A stretch of DNA of 64,000 nt from Saccharibacillus sp. CPCC 101409 (GCF_030518235.1 NZ_JAULSA010000014.1:1-64000); one strand, 5' to 3'. Shown: positions 7,753-16,442, numbered from the stretch's first letter. Program-made: numbers and translations. The notes: generated from the letters alone by a model not told the origin.

Positions 7753-8196
7753 TCAAACTAAGTGCAACACTTCCTCCTGAAACGATTCGTGCGTGGACTC
7801 CCAGCCTAGACACTTGCGAGGCGGGTTGTTGATCAGATGAAGCGCTCGCTCCAGTTCAGCGTCCGTCACTTGGGCAAAATCATGACCTTTCGGGAAAAAC
7901 TCTCGAAGCAGTCCGTTCGCATTCTCATTAGAGCCGCGCTGCCAGGACGAATACGGATCCGCAAAGTAAACCTCGACCCCTTGTACGGCCTTCAGTGCCG
8001 CGTGACAGGCGAACTCTTTGCCTCGGTCTGCGCTGGCGGTTTAGATCGCGGCTTCCGGGTACTGGGCGGCCAGCATCCTGAACGCAATCTCCGTAGACAA
8101 GGCCGTACGGTTCGGCATCTTAATCGTCTGGTAAAAGCGTGTTTTTCACTCAACGAGCGTGGCGACACAGGCTTTTCTCTTGCCCTGCGCCTTTAG
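7753..8196 (-). pseudogene. IS30-family transposase, C-terminal remnant
   Basis: On the minus strand one frame encodes the C-terminal part of an IS30-type transposase: GKRKACVATLVE, KTRFYQTIKMPNRTALSTE, SADRGKEFACH, YSSWQRGSNENANGLLREFF and NNPPRKCLGWES, ending at the stop at 7753-7755. Two in-frame stops interrupt it, TGA at 8146-8148 and TAA at 8041-8043, and homology ends near 8196, so the N-terminal part is gone. The copy cannot make active transposase. Sequence just beyond the stop (about 7744-7770) is probably the terminal inverted repeat. It marks the left border of the AT-rich defence-like gene. Confidence 0.88.
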
Positions 8197-8238
8197 ACTC
8201 TATCTGCACTCAGATAACGATATTTAGGGGGAATTATA

Positions 8239-11200
8239 ATGTCTTTTAGTCGATCTGACCTAGGAGCTCAAGCCTCATGGAAAGGTTATTCTTCTCAGAC
8301 TCTCTATATTGCTTCGCGAATTGTAGAAGACGACGCTACACTTGAATACTATCCAGAACATTTAGAAGATTTGTTAATAAAAAAAGACGGAGTAGTAGCT
8401 GAAGTAGTACAAGTCAAAGATTTAGGTTCGAATATGAGTTTATCCAGTCTGGCATCTACAAGTCAATCGCAGAAGAATGAAGGCTTTTTTCAACGAGTAG
8501 TGAGTTTAAAAGCTACTGAGACTGAACCGATCATAGCAAAAGTTGTATATTTCGGAGCACTAGGAGAAGAACTTGAAAATTTGATCAACCTCAAAAAAGA
8601 AGTGGTAGAGAGTGTTAAGAAAAAACTAAAAGATAATCATGGCCTTAAGGTGGAAGAAGCCGAGTGGCTGTTAGACAGACTCGTATTTGAAAAAGTGGAT
8701 CATACCATGCTTCAGGAGGCTGTGACTAAACAAGTTAAAAACTATATACCTACCATGAGTGCTCCAGGTTTAATGCAAGACTTATTAATTCAATATGTCT
8801 CGGACCTATCAAGAACTCAACAATTCACTTCAAAATCAATTTGGCAAGAAAAAGTAAATCAAATTGGAAGAAATATGGCTTCATTTGATGGCTTTTTTAG
8901 AGAATGGGGAGGATCACTTATAACCTTATCGGCTATTAAAACGAATAAAAATTATGAAGAGCTGAAGGAAGAATACAAACAGGGCGTTTCTACTCATCCT
9001 GCGCATATTCGAGCCTCGCTAGATTTTGAACGTTTGGAATTCTCGGAAAAGATACAATCAGCGTTATCGCAAAGCAAAGCGGTAATTATAAAAGGAGTAT
9101 CCGGACAAGGGAAGACTTCATTATGTTACAAGTATTTAATAAAAGAATATTCTGAAGAACTTGTATTCTGCATACGACAAATCCAATCGCATGAGCAGGC
9201 AGCAAACCTGGTTAAAGCAATCATAGGATTATCCAGTCATACAGATCATATTATTGTTTATATAGACGTAGCTCCTGGTCAGACCTATTGGACTTGGTTG
9301 ATCCGTGAGCTGCAAGTCCGTGGGAGCAATGTGCCTGTTTTGATATCGATCCGGGAAGAAGACTTCAAACAAGCAAGCTTAGACGAGAGTGAAGTAACAT
9401 TCAAAGCCATAGAGCTCAATCTATCAGAAAAAGAAGCGGCACAAATATATAAGCGACAAATAGAAAATGAACCTCATATACACTTTCGTAATTTTGAAGA
9501 AGCATGGCAGATGTTCGGAGGAAGCGGACCCTTATTGGAATTTATGTATTTATTGAATAATAATCAAACTTTAGAGCAAAGATTGAAAGCGCAGATTCAA
9601 CGCTTGATAACTGAAAAAGTAGATGATACATGGTTGGAGCTTTTGCTTCTGGTCTGCTATGTGGGAAGAGTGAATGGTTCTGTACGATTGGAAAAAGCTA
9701 AACAAGAAATTCATGTTTCAAGCGCAATTAGTGCATTGAAAAGAATGAGTAATGAATATTTAATTCGGAATTCAGAAGACGGAACATATATTGATTCGCT
9801 ACATCCCGTACGTGCTAAGATTCTTTTCGAAATTCTTCAAAAAGAAATAGGAATTGAGGAAAAAACAGTATTGCTGCGGAGTTTGGTATGTGTAGAAGAC
9901 ACGCAGCCTCAACTTCTTCTTGTTCAATACTTTACAGACCACGGAATCGAAGCGGACTTAATTAGTCAGATTGCTGCGGTAGAATATGCGGATTGGACAG
10001 CTTACGGTGTTACTCTCAATACAATGCTCTGGCTGGATGTCAAACAGTACGTAGAAGAAAATAAAGCAACATTCGACTTCACTTTTGATCATAACGGATC
10101 TGGGTGGAGGATGTTTGTTCCAATGGATGTGACAGGAGAAATAAAACCTGGAAGGTTTGCAGCAGAAGAATGGTTAGAAGGCGAAACTTTGAATAATGTT
10201 CTTGATAAAAAAAGATTGCGTTCTCATCTTGAGCAAATAAAAAAATCGTTAAAAGATACTAAGTTATCCTACTCGAATACAGATAAGTGGTTAGACCTTT
10301 CATCTGCGCCTACAGTGCTCCCTGTGAACGAGACGGATTGGTCAAATTTTGGGTACTCTCTTTTTTGGTCAGGTTTGCGAAAAAAAACAATACCTATTCA
10401 GATGTTTGAAGATAAAATTCTTGCTGCGATGAGCGAAGGGCAATTAGAAAGTCGAGTAGATGCGGCCTTAGGATTATATCAGCAAAGCTACATGAATGCT
10501 TATAGTTTAAGCGAAGAAATTCTGCGTGAAAGATTGATTGAGGAATATCGAGTACTTTCTTTAGAAATATCCGAGGAAGAAATTCTATGTCAATTTCCTC
10601 CTGATTATTTTTACAAATCAACTGAAGAAACTCATGAAAATTTTAATCATTACTCGACTATGAATATGGTAAAGCTATTAAGCCGTTTGTACCCAAATAA
10701 GAATTTGGTTTCAGTAAAGTTAATAGGAAGCGAATTATTGAAAAATTTAAATGTAATAAATTATGATAATGAAAAAAGAATTCTTAAAGAACACTGGCCG
10801 GACGGGTGGATTACGCAATTGAATTCAAGAATGCTTATAAGAGTCAATCTTGATCATCGACCAGACAGCTGGAACTTATATTTGCAAGATATTAATGTTC
10901 TGCGAAAACAGATAAATGAAGTTTTAAATCAGTTCATAAATTTAGTAGAGCGCTTTTATAAAAGCAAACGTTGGGATTTTTCAGCAGAGAAAAATTTCAA
11001 TTCGACATTAAAGGTCCTACAACACGCTCTGCGCAAAGAAAGACTGCTGCCTAAAGCCATTATCGATGGGTATGGACTAAGTAGCGAAGGTTTTAAAGAA
11101 AATAAAGAGGTTCTTCTATCTAGGATAAATTTATCCGCCCAGCCTGACGAAGCTTTTAGAAAACATTTTTCTGAGATGAACTCTAATATGGATAATTTTT

Positions 11201-12297
11201 TCAAACAAGCTCTAGAAGTATTAAAATTGAGAAGAGAAGAGCGAGAAGTAAGTTCCAATTCATCAACACTGAATATTTATGAGGCAGCAAAGGAAGCCTT
11301 TTTTATGCAAAATGAATTTCAAAATTTATTTCAAGCTTATACAAATGAACAGTATTCAACGTTTGCTTCCAAGGAGTTGGAGGATTTACTTCTAACCTTG
11401 AATATGTGGGAAAGCGTAACGAATCATAGACCAACTGGAAACGGATTACGTTATAGTGCAAAAGAAAAGCTAAAGCGTCTATCCAATAAATCGGAACAAG
11501 CTTTTCAAACATTCGTAAATTCTATGAATCCTTATATTATTGTCAAGGATATAGAAGAAGGGAATGCTGTTCATAGATTCATTATATATACAGAACCAAT
11601 TTCCGAAACCTACACGATTTTGGATCAGTACCATTTGGTTTTTCGGGAGCTTGAGAAAACTTGGAATGTGGCTAAAGACTTTAACTACTTAAGATGGCAA
11701 ATCGAAACTACTTTTTCTGGGTTGACTTTTATTCCTTTATACAATGGACTTCCTATAATAGGCAGTTTTGAAATACCGCTGTTCAGGATTCTTGGCGCAT
11801 TTGAAGTAGAATTTTCTTTACCTTTACCTTCGGCAGAGCTCCCAGAAGAGATCTATAACTCCTATGGATTGAATTCTCCTTTTCAAAAACAGTGGAGAGA
11901 AGCGATAGCCGAGGTTGGAATAATAAGAATGAGATTAATACAATATGATCAAGTTATTGAAGAAGTATCTTTATTCGAAAATCTGATAGAAAATAGTCTC
12001 GTAAATTATATTAATGATTTCCAACTTGGAATCCTAGAAAATTTGCAAAATGTAGTTAATGCAGTTGTGCAGCTTAGAGGTTTATTAGATGACAGTCTTC
12101 CACCAGAGCTAGAGCAATTGTTACATCTTATACTAGAGGGATTGTCGTTTGGGGAAGATTTGCAAGATAAAGTCAACTCGCTTCAAAATACAGAGTATAT
12201 TAGCGAAAGTTTATTGCAGGTGACAACGTATATGTTTTTAATAATCCCGTATCTGACGGATTGTCAAGCTGAGAGCAACACTTTGGAACTAGAATAA
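8239..12297 (+). CDS. Nuclease-STAND NTPase, putative anti-phage defence protein
   Basis: A 1352-aa, strongly AT-rich single gene with AGGGGG before its ATG. Residues 1-110 look like a Cap4/DUF4297-type restriction-endonuclease-fold domain: GYSSQTLYIASRIVE, then E43/D44 and D50, then the QVK motif (Q58-V-K60). Residues 265-480 form a STAND/AAA-type P-loop NTPase: Walker A GVSGQGKTS (286-294), Walker B IIVYIDVA (D343) and a strand with arginine, VLISIREED (367-375). The remaining 850 or so residues are helical without obvious motifs and probably form the sensor. N-terminal nuclease plus STAND plus large C-terminal sensor is the layout of Avs-type defence proteins. No partner gene is adjacent, and transposase remnants bound it on both sides. 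The trigger is unknown. Confidence 0.82.
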   Translation: MSFSRSDLGAQASWKGYSSQTLYIASRIVEDDATLEYYPEHLEDLLIKKDGVVAEVVQVKDLGSNMSLSSLASTSQSQKNEGFFQRVVSLKATETEPIIAKVVYFGALGEELENLINLKKEVVESVKKKLKDNHGLKVEEAEWLLDRLVFEKVDHTMLQEAVTKQVKNYIPTMSAPGLMQDLLIQYVSDLSRTQQFTSKSIWQEKVNQIGRNMASFDGFFREWGGSLITLSAIKTNKNYEELKEEYKQGVSTHPAHIRASLDFERLEFSEKIQSALSQSKAVIIKGVSGQGKTSLCYKYLIKEYSEELVFCIRQIQSHEQAANLVKAIIGLSSHTDHIIVYIDVAPGQTYWTWLIRELQVRGSNVPVLISIREEDFKQASLDESEVTFKAIELNLSEKEAAQIYKRQIENEPHIHFRNFEEAWQMFGGSGPLLEFMYLLNNNQTLEQRLKAQIQRLITEKVDDTWLELLLLVCYVGRVNGSVRLEKAKQEIHVSSAISALKRMSNEYLIRNSEDGTYIDSLHPVRAKILFEILQKEIGIEEKTVLLRSLVCVEDTQPQLLLVQYFTDHGIEADLISQIAAVEYADWTAYGVTLNTMLWLDVKQYVEENKATFDFTFDHNGSGWRMFVPMDVTGEIKPGRFAAEEWLEGETLNNVLDKKRLRSHLEQIKKSLKDTKLSYSNTDKWLDLSSAPTVLPVNETDWSNFGYSLFWSGLRKKTIPIQMFEDKILAAMSEGQLESRVDAALGLYQQSYMNAYSLSEEILRERLIEEYRVLSLEISEEEILCQFPPDYFYKSTEETHENFNHYSTMNMVKLLSRLYPNKNLVSVKLIGSELLKNLNVINYDNEKRILKEHWPDGWITQLNSRMLIRVNLDHRPDSWNLYLQDINVLRKQINEVLNQFINLVERFYKSKRWDFSAEKNFNSTLKVLQHALRKERLLPKAIIDGYGLSSEGFKENKEVLLSRINLSAQPDEAFRKHFSEMNSNMDNFFKQALEVLKLRREEREVSSNSSTLNIYEAAKEAFFMQNEFQNLFQAYTNEQYSTFASKELEDLLLTLNMWESVTNHRPTGNGLRYSAKEKLKRLSNKSEQAFQTFVNSMNPYIIVKDIEEGNAVHRFIIYTEPISETYTILDQYHLVFRELEKTWNVAKDFNYLRWQIETTFSGLTFIPLYNGLPIIGSFEIPLFRILGAFEVEFSLPLPSAELPEEIYNSYGLNSPFQKQWREAIAEVGIIRMRLIQYDQVIEEVSLFENLIENSLVNYINDFQLGILENLQNVVNAVVQLRGLLDDSLPPELEQLLHLILEGLSFGEDLQDKVNSLQNTEYISESLLQVTTYMFLIIPYLTDCQAESNTLELE

Positions 12298-12357
12298 AAA
12301 GTGGACACGGAGTTAAGGAACACCGGATAATATGTACTAAAGAAAGAGGTATCCGTT

Positions 12358-12660
12358 ATGGCCGAGCAGCGTCAACGATATAACGAAGAATTCAAGAAAC
12401 AAGCCGTCAAGTACGTCCAAGAGCAAACCAAAACCCTGCCGGAGATCGCGGAAGAGATGAATATTCCAACGGGTACCCTGAAAAATTGGATGACCAAGTA
12501 TCGCTCGTTCGAACATGAACCCGTAGCCTCAGCGAACCCCGAAAAGCTGCGGGAGATGGAAGCCAAACTGCAGGCCTCCGAGCGAGAGAAACAGGATCTG
12601 CAGGAGGAACTGGCGATTCTAAAAAAGGCGCTGCACATCTTCAGCAAAGAAAAAAACTGA
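12358..12660 (+). CDS. IS3-family transposase OrfA
   Basis: A 100-aa protein with an N-terminal HTH for binding the element's ends (YNEEFKKQAVKYVQEQ, then LPEIAEEMNIPTGTLKNWM) and a C-terminal leucine-zipper-like coiled coil (about residues 60-95, LREMEAKLQASEREKQDLQEE). This is the standard OrfA layout, where OrfA and OrfB are normally fused by -1 frameshifting near the end of orfA. The adjoining orfB is broken, so no active transposase should be made from this copy, although OrfA itself is intact. Confidence 0.9.
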   Translation: MAEQRQRYNEEFKKQAVKYVQEQTKTLPEIAEEMNIPTGTLKNWMTKYRSFEHEPVASANPEKLREMEAKLQASEREKQDLQEELAILKKALHIFSKEKN

Positions 12661-12870
12661 GATTTCAGTTCATCGAAGCTCATCGCTCCGAGTTTCGAAT
12701 CGAGAAGATGTGCCAGGTCCTCCAAGTTTCGCGGAGCGGATTCTACAAATGGCTTCAGCAACCTCAGAGCGAGCAAAAGAAGCGGAAAGCCCATGTTTAA
12801 ACCTGGATTGCGTACCCCTTTCAGGATCACGAAAGTCGGTACGGCAGTCCTATGACGTTGACAAGGGAGT
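12660..12870 (+). pseudogene. IS3-family transposase OrfB, truncated
   Basis: The frame following orfA reads RFQFIEAHRSEFRIEKMC, then VLQVSRSGFYKWLQQP, the typical N-terminus of IS3-family OrfB. An in-frame TAA follows KKRKAHV at about 12797-12799. Homology resumes (DHESRYGS) and stops near 12865, before the DDE catalytic core. The catalytic region is absent, so it is non-functional. Confidence 0.85.
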
Positions 12871-13006
12871 AAGTCATTCTCGATACGCCCGCTTTGGCGA
12901 TAATATCCGTAATCGAGATCCGCTCCCACGAGCGTTCTTCCAGCAGCAGCAGAAACGCTTCCTGAATCGAGGCTCTGGACAGCTGCTTGAGTTCGTCGTT
13001 GCCCAT
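12868..13006 (-). pseudogene. TetR-family regulator, N-terminal fragment
   Basis: Reading minus from ATG 13004-13006, about 46 residues encode a complete TetR HTH: IQEAFLLLLEERSWERISI, then TDIIAKAGVSRMTY. After MTY the match ends at the junction with the IS3 remnant, so the ligand-binding domain is gone. A GGAAGTG site precedes the ATG. The fragment is divergent from the hydrolase at 13124, whose expression it presumably once controlled. The longer open frame continuing across this region is only antisense to neighbouring genes. Confidence 0.85.
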
Positions 13007-13123
13007 CTGTGACACTTCCTTTCGCTTTGTCTCACCGCGAGGTTTACGTCTATAATCCGCGTTCGGCGGGTGATATGATTGTAACACCTCAAGCGATTCA
13101 AGCACAGAAAGGTTGCGAATACG

Positions 13124-14110
13124 ATGAACAAATGGATGAAGTCCGTACTGGCTCTGGCCGCTGCCGCGGGAGCGGTGGGCGCGAGCGCGCTGTACGTCAA
13201 TAAAGTCGAACATCAGTCGCTGCGCAGCAAGCTGTTTGCGGGGCTGATCGGAATCAGCGGCACCAAGAAAAGATTTTTTTCCGAGCAGCTGATGCAGGCA
13301 AGTATACAGGAAGTCGAAGACTCCAAAGATTACGTGCTGCCGGATAAAGCATACAAAAGCGCGGTCGGCCGCGAAGAAGTACAGGGCTATCCGGTGTACA
13401 CGTTCAACGACAAGCAGGACCGTGAGCAAAAAGTCGTCCTGTATATCCACGGCGGAGCCTGGGTATATCAGCCGACCGGCTTTCACTGGGCGTTTATCGA
13501 CAAGCTGGCGCAGGCGACGGGAGCGAAAGTCGTGGCGCCGATCTATCCCAAAGCGCCGAAGCATACATTTGAAGCGACATTCGCTCTGCTCCGGGACCTC
13601 TATTCTTCCGCGGTAAACGCGGTCGACGATGCTTCGCAGCTTACGATCATGGGCGATTCGGCGGGCGGCAATATTTCGCTTCTGCTGGGCCAGCGCCTGG
13701 AGGAGTGGGGCCTGCCGCAGCCGGGGAACATGATCGCGTTCTCGCCTTCGCTGGATCTGTCTTTTGACAATCCGGCGATCCAAGAATATATGACTAACGA
13801 TCCGATGCTGGCGGTGCCGGGCGCGCGCTATGCGGCATCCCGGTGGGCGGGAAGCGAGGATGTGCGCAGTCCGCTGCTGTCTCCGCTGCATGGCGATTTC
13901 TCGAAAGTCGCGAAAGTGACGATGTTCTACGGAACTTACGAAGGCGGCTATCCGGACGGCGAGCGTTGGGACGAGCAGCTGACCGCAGCCGGTATTCCGC
14001 ATAACTTTTACGTCTATCCCAAGATGATCCATGTGTTCCCGCTGTATCCGATTCCCGAAGCCGATCGAGCGTTCGAGCAGATCGTCGCGGCGATGGAAGA
14101 AACGGCGTAA
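13124..14110 (+). CDS. Alpha/beta hydrolase, HSL-like esterase
   Basis: A 328-aa protein with an N-terminal hydrophobic segment (about residues 5-24), either a signal anchor or a signal peptide without a clear cleavage site. The oxyanion-hole motif HGGAW (109-113) and nucleophile elbow GDSAGG (177-182, Ser179) are typical of the hormone-sensitive-lipase group, with the catalytic histidine likely in MIHVFPLYP near residue 303. It should hydrolyse small acyl esters; the substrate is unknown. The start ATG 13124 has a modest AAAGG site. The adjacent divergent TetR gene is truncated, so expression may now be constitutive. Confidence 0.85.
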   Translation: MNKWMKSVLALAAAAGAVGASALYVNKVEHQSLRSKLFAGLIGISGTKKRFFSEQLMQASIQEVEDSKDYVLPDKAYKSAVGREEVQGYPVYTFNDKQDREQKVVLYIHGGAWVYQPTGFHWAFIDKLAQATGAKVVAPIYPKAPKHTFEATFALLRDLYSSAVNAVDDASQLTIMGDSAGGNISLLLGQRLEEWGLPQPGNMIAFSPSLDLSFDNPAIQEYMTNDPMLAVPGARYAASRWAGSEDVRSPLLSPLHGDFSKVAKVTMFYGTYEGGYPDGERWDEQLTAAGIPHNFYVYPKMIHVFPLYPIPEADRAFEQIVAAMEETA

Positions 14111-14113
14111 GCC

Positions 14114-14153
14114 CAAAAAGCCGGCAGTCTCGTCAAGAGGCGGTCGGCTTTTG
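14114..14153 (+). terminator. Rho-independent terminator
   Basis: Arms CAAAAAGCCG and CGGCTTTTG enclose a loop just after the hydrolase stop codon at 14110. The T-tract is short and interrupted. Confidence 0.6.
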
Positions 14154-14202
14154 CATGTAAAAGGAAAAGTGGCGAGCGTTCGCGCTGTCCCGGCAGAGGT
14201 AG

Positions 14203-14874
14203 TCAGGCTTTCGACGCGGGCTTCGCTGCATTTTTACGATTCAAATAATCCGCCGTATAGCTGATAAACTCCGTAAATCCGGTCGCAAAATCGGGGAAAT
14301 CCAGCTGGATGCCCGCTTGGATATGCGCTTCCCGCTGCAGTGGACTCGGAGTCACGGTAGGAAACAACCCGGAAGCGTAATGCGTTTGCAGCTGGACGAA
14401 CTGATTAAGCGTCGCTTCGCTCCAGGCGGGAAACGCGACTTTGACGACTTCCTTCATCTCCGAGAGATACAGAGGCAGCTGCCTTTTAAAATGGACCAGC
14501 TTCTCCAGCGAGACGTTGCGCTCGATAATCGTCGCGAGCATGGCGAGCAGCTTCAGCATCCGCGGATGCCGGTTCGTCGCCTGCGCCCATTCCTTTGCAA
14601 AGCCGTCGGTGTCCCGGGTAAAGTCGGAGACGATCGTCTTTTTCAAATCGTTAACGTAATCGTTCAGCTCGTCTTCGATCACCAGCAGATAGATTTCTTC
14701 TTTGGACGAGATATATTTATACAGATTGCCGCGCGTGAAGCTGGTTTCTCTGGCAATTTGGGTCAGGTCGATTTCGTGAAACTGTCCAGCATCGAACAGC
14801 TTGATCGCCGCGTCTTTGATCTGCTGAACTCTGATTCGCCGCTGTTCGTCCGTTCGTACGCGTTCAAATTCCAT
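14203..14874 (-). CDS. TetR/AcrR-family regulator
   Basis: A 223-aa protein with an N-terminal TetR HTH (KDAAIKLFDAGQFHEIDL, then TQIARETSFTRGNLYKYISS) and a helical C-terminal ligand/dimer domain. The start at 14872-14874 is preferred over a longer frame because AAAGGGG lies upstream of it. It is divergent from the SDR gene at 14989, and a perfect 14-bp palindrome in the shared region overlaps the SDR transcription start area. It most likely represses the SDR gene; the inducer is unknown. Confidence 0.88.
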   Translation of the reverse strand: MEFERVRTDEQRRIRVQQIKDAAIKLFDAGQFHEIDLTQIARETSFTRGNLYKYISSKEEIYLLVIEDELNDYVNDLKKTIVSDFTRDTDGFAKEWAQATNRHPRMLKLLAMLATIIERNVSLEKLVHFKRQLPLYLSEMKEVVKVAFPAWSEATLNQFVQLQTHYASGLFPTVTPSPLQREAHIQAGIQLDFPDFATGFTEFISYTADYLNRKNAAKPASKA

Positions 14875-14913
14875 CGTGCATAGCCCCTTTCCCAAAAAGT
14901 ATAGCATACAAAC

Positions 14914-14968
14914 TTGCATATCCACCAAACGCCCTCTATAATGATCTTTAATTAACGTGACGTCACGT
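14914..14968 (+). promoter_or_regulatory. SDR promoter with TetR-type operator
   Basis: TTGCAT (14914-14919) and TATAAT (14937-14942) have an ideal 17-bp spacing. The perfect 14-bp palindrome ACGTGACGTCACGT (14955-14968) lies just downstream of the -10 box, where a bound repressor would block initiation. Confidence 0.78.
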
Positions 14969-14988
14969 CAATAAAAGGAGAGATAACA

Positions 14989-15813
14989 GTGAACGAATCG
15001 AATAAAAAAGTAGTCCTCATTACCGGCGCATCGTCGGGAATGGGCAAAGCGACAGCCAATCTGCTGCTTCGGCAGGGGTATATCGTATACGGAGCCGCCC
15101 GGCGGGTAGAAAGAATGCGGGACCTGGAAGCCAAAGGCGCGCATATTCTGGAGATGGACGTCACGGACGACGAGTCGATGCAAAGCGGGGTCGAACGCAT
15201 TATCCGCGAGCAGGGAAGAATCGACGTGCTGTTCAACAATGCCGGTTACGGATCGTTCGGAGCCGTCGAAGATGTGCCGATGGAAGAAGCGAGGCGCCAG
15301 ATGGAAGTGAATTTGTTCGGCGTAAGCCGGTTGACGCAGCTGGTGCTTCCTTACATGCGGGCGCAGAAGTACGGGAAGATCGTCAACAACTCGTCGGTCG
15401 GCGGCAAGATCTACACGCTGCTCGGCGCCTGGTATCACGCGGGCAAGCATGCGCTGGAAGGGTATTCCGACTGTCTTCGCCTGGAAGTCGCGCCGTTCGG
15501 AATCGATGTGGTGGTGATCGAACCGGGCATCGTCGAAAGCGAGTGGGGCGAAGTCGCGATCGAGCATATCCGGCAGACGTCCGCGCATACGCCTTATCGC
15601 CAATTGGCGGAAGCGGCGATGGGAATGTTCGGCCAGGTGAAAAATGCGGCTTCCCCGGACGTGATCGCGAATGTGGTGCTCAAAGCGATCGAAGCCCGAA
15701 GACCCCGAACGCGATACGCCGCCGGCAAACAGGCAAGGTCGGTTCTGCTGCTGAGAAAACTGCTGTCCGACCGCATGATGGACCGGGTGGTTTATCGGAT
15801 GTTCCGCGTCTGA
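14989..15813 (+). CDS. Short-chain dehydrogenase/reductase (SDR)
   Basis: A 274-aa classical SDR with a GTG start preceded by AAAAGGAG. It has the NAD(P)-binding TGASSGMGKA (12-21), NNAG (83-86), catalytic serines 135/136 in NNSSVGG, and YHAGK (Tyr149, Lys153). The proline-glycine segment IEPGIVESEW follows, as in classical members. Arg38/Arg39 after the second strand suggest NADP preference (inference). The substrate is unknown. It lies under a strong promoter with a TetR operator and is probably induced by its substrate or a related compound. Confidence 0.9.
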   Translation: MNESNKKVVLITGASSGMGKATANLLLRQGYIVYGAARRVERMRDLEAKGAHILEMDVTDDESMQSGVERIIREQGRIDVLFNNAGYGSFGAVEDVPMEEARRQMEVNLFGVSRLTQLVLPYMRAQKYGKIVNNSSVGGKIYTLLGAWYHAGKHALEGYSDCLRLEVAPFGIDVVVIEPGIVESEWGEVAIEHIRQTSAHTPYRQLAEAAMGMFGQVKNAASPDVIANVVLKAIEARRPRTRYAAGKQARSVLLLRKLLSDRMMDRVVYRMFRV

Positions 15814-15827
15814 TCGGCTATAATGGA

Positions 15828-16076
15828 GGTCACGGTATTAAATTATTCGGAGCGAGAATCAAAGTCACCGGCGGCCATATCGGCTGGGCGGACCGGATCT
15901 TTGTAATGGAGAAAAAGCATAGGCAAAGACTCCGCGAAAAGTTCGGCGAAGAACTGCGCGGCAAGCCGCTGAACGTTCTGGATGTTCCCGACGACTACGG
16001 ATATATGGACGAGGAACTGATCGAGATTCTGAAATCGCGGGTAGCGGAATATATCGAGCTGCCGGAGGATTTTTGA
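15828..16076 (+). pseudogene. Protein-tyrosine-phosphatase-like C-terminal fragment
   Basis: This frame encodes RIKVTGGHIGWADRIFVMEKK, then KFGEELRGKPLNVLDVPDDYGYMDEELIE. It matches the C-terminal two-thirds of small predicted low-molecular-weight tyrosine phosphatases (COG4551 type), where WAD-x-IFVMEK and the DIPDDY-x-YMD segment are characteristic. The N-terminal part that should carry the phosphate-binding CxxxxxR(S/T) loop is absent: the frame merges with sequence right after the SDR stop, with no start codon or binding site. It is most likely a decayed gene. Confidence 0.65.
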
Positions 16077-16160
16077 AAGCGGGGGAGGCGAAGATCTGGA
16101 GATCGCCGATTGGAGCATCGAGGTAGAGGTTCGGATTATTTGCGCTGTTCTCAAAAGATA

Positions 16161-16208
16161 GAGCTGCCCCGAGTCGTATTGACGACTTTGCGGGCAGGCT
16201 CTTTTTTT
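16161..16208 (+). terminator. Rho-independent terminator
   Basis: GAGCTGCCC and GGGCAGGCTC form a strong stem with a nested small hairpin (AGTCG...CGACT), followed by seven T residues. Confidence 0.88.
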
Positions 16209-16442
16209 ATTCGGCTCTCTTTCCTCGAAAAAATGTAAGCGATTTTACAAATGTCCGGTTTTCTTACATGAAATTTCGAAAATGGAATGAAAAATGTCGC
16301 TTTTGCGCTCTTATACGGAATAACGCTTGAAATGAGAAAAATGCAGCATCGCAAATTCGCCAAAATGCATCGTTTTATTCGGTATTGCTACTTTATGGAG
16401 TCAGTTCCGTGGGATTAGAATGCAGGCTAAAGGAGGGATTAT
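16209..16442 (+). promoter_or_regulatory. Leader of first sugar-transport operon
   Basis: No gene is seen in this 234-bp stretch. It contains the palindrome-like TGTAAGCGATTTTACA (16234-16249), which resembles a CcpA cre site at 12 of 14 positions but could be an AraC-type site, and AT-rich sequence before AAAGGAGGG at 16430. No convincing -35/-10 pair was fixed. Confidence 0.4.

Larger units (their letters stand above)
12300..12870 (+). mobile_element. IS3-family element, 5' remnant
   Basis: The left end begins near TGGACACGGAGTTAAGG just after the defence gene. An intact orfA (12358-12660) is followed by an interrupted orfB start (to about 12865). The rest of orfB and the right end are missing, and sequence passes directly into a TetR fragment. 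The element is therefore a deletion derivative. Confidence 0.75.

Noticed and set aside
7837-8196. 119-aa plus-strand open frame
   Set aside because: It is antisense to the IS30 transposase remnant, which explains the sequence; no ribosome binding site or family match.
12827-14116. 429-aa minus-strand open frame
   Set aside because: Only its last part encodes a real TetR HTH (12868-13006); the rest is antisense to the hydrolase gene.
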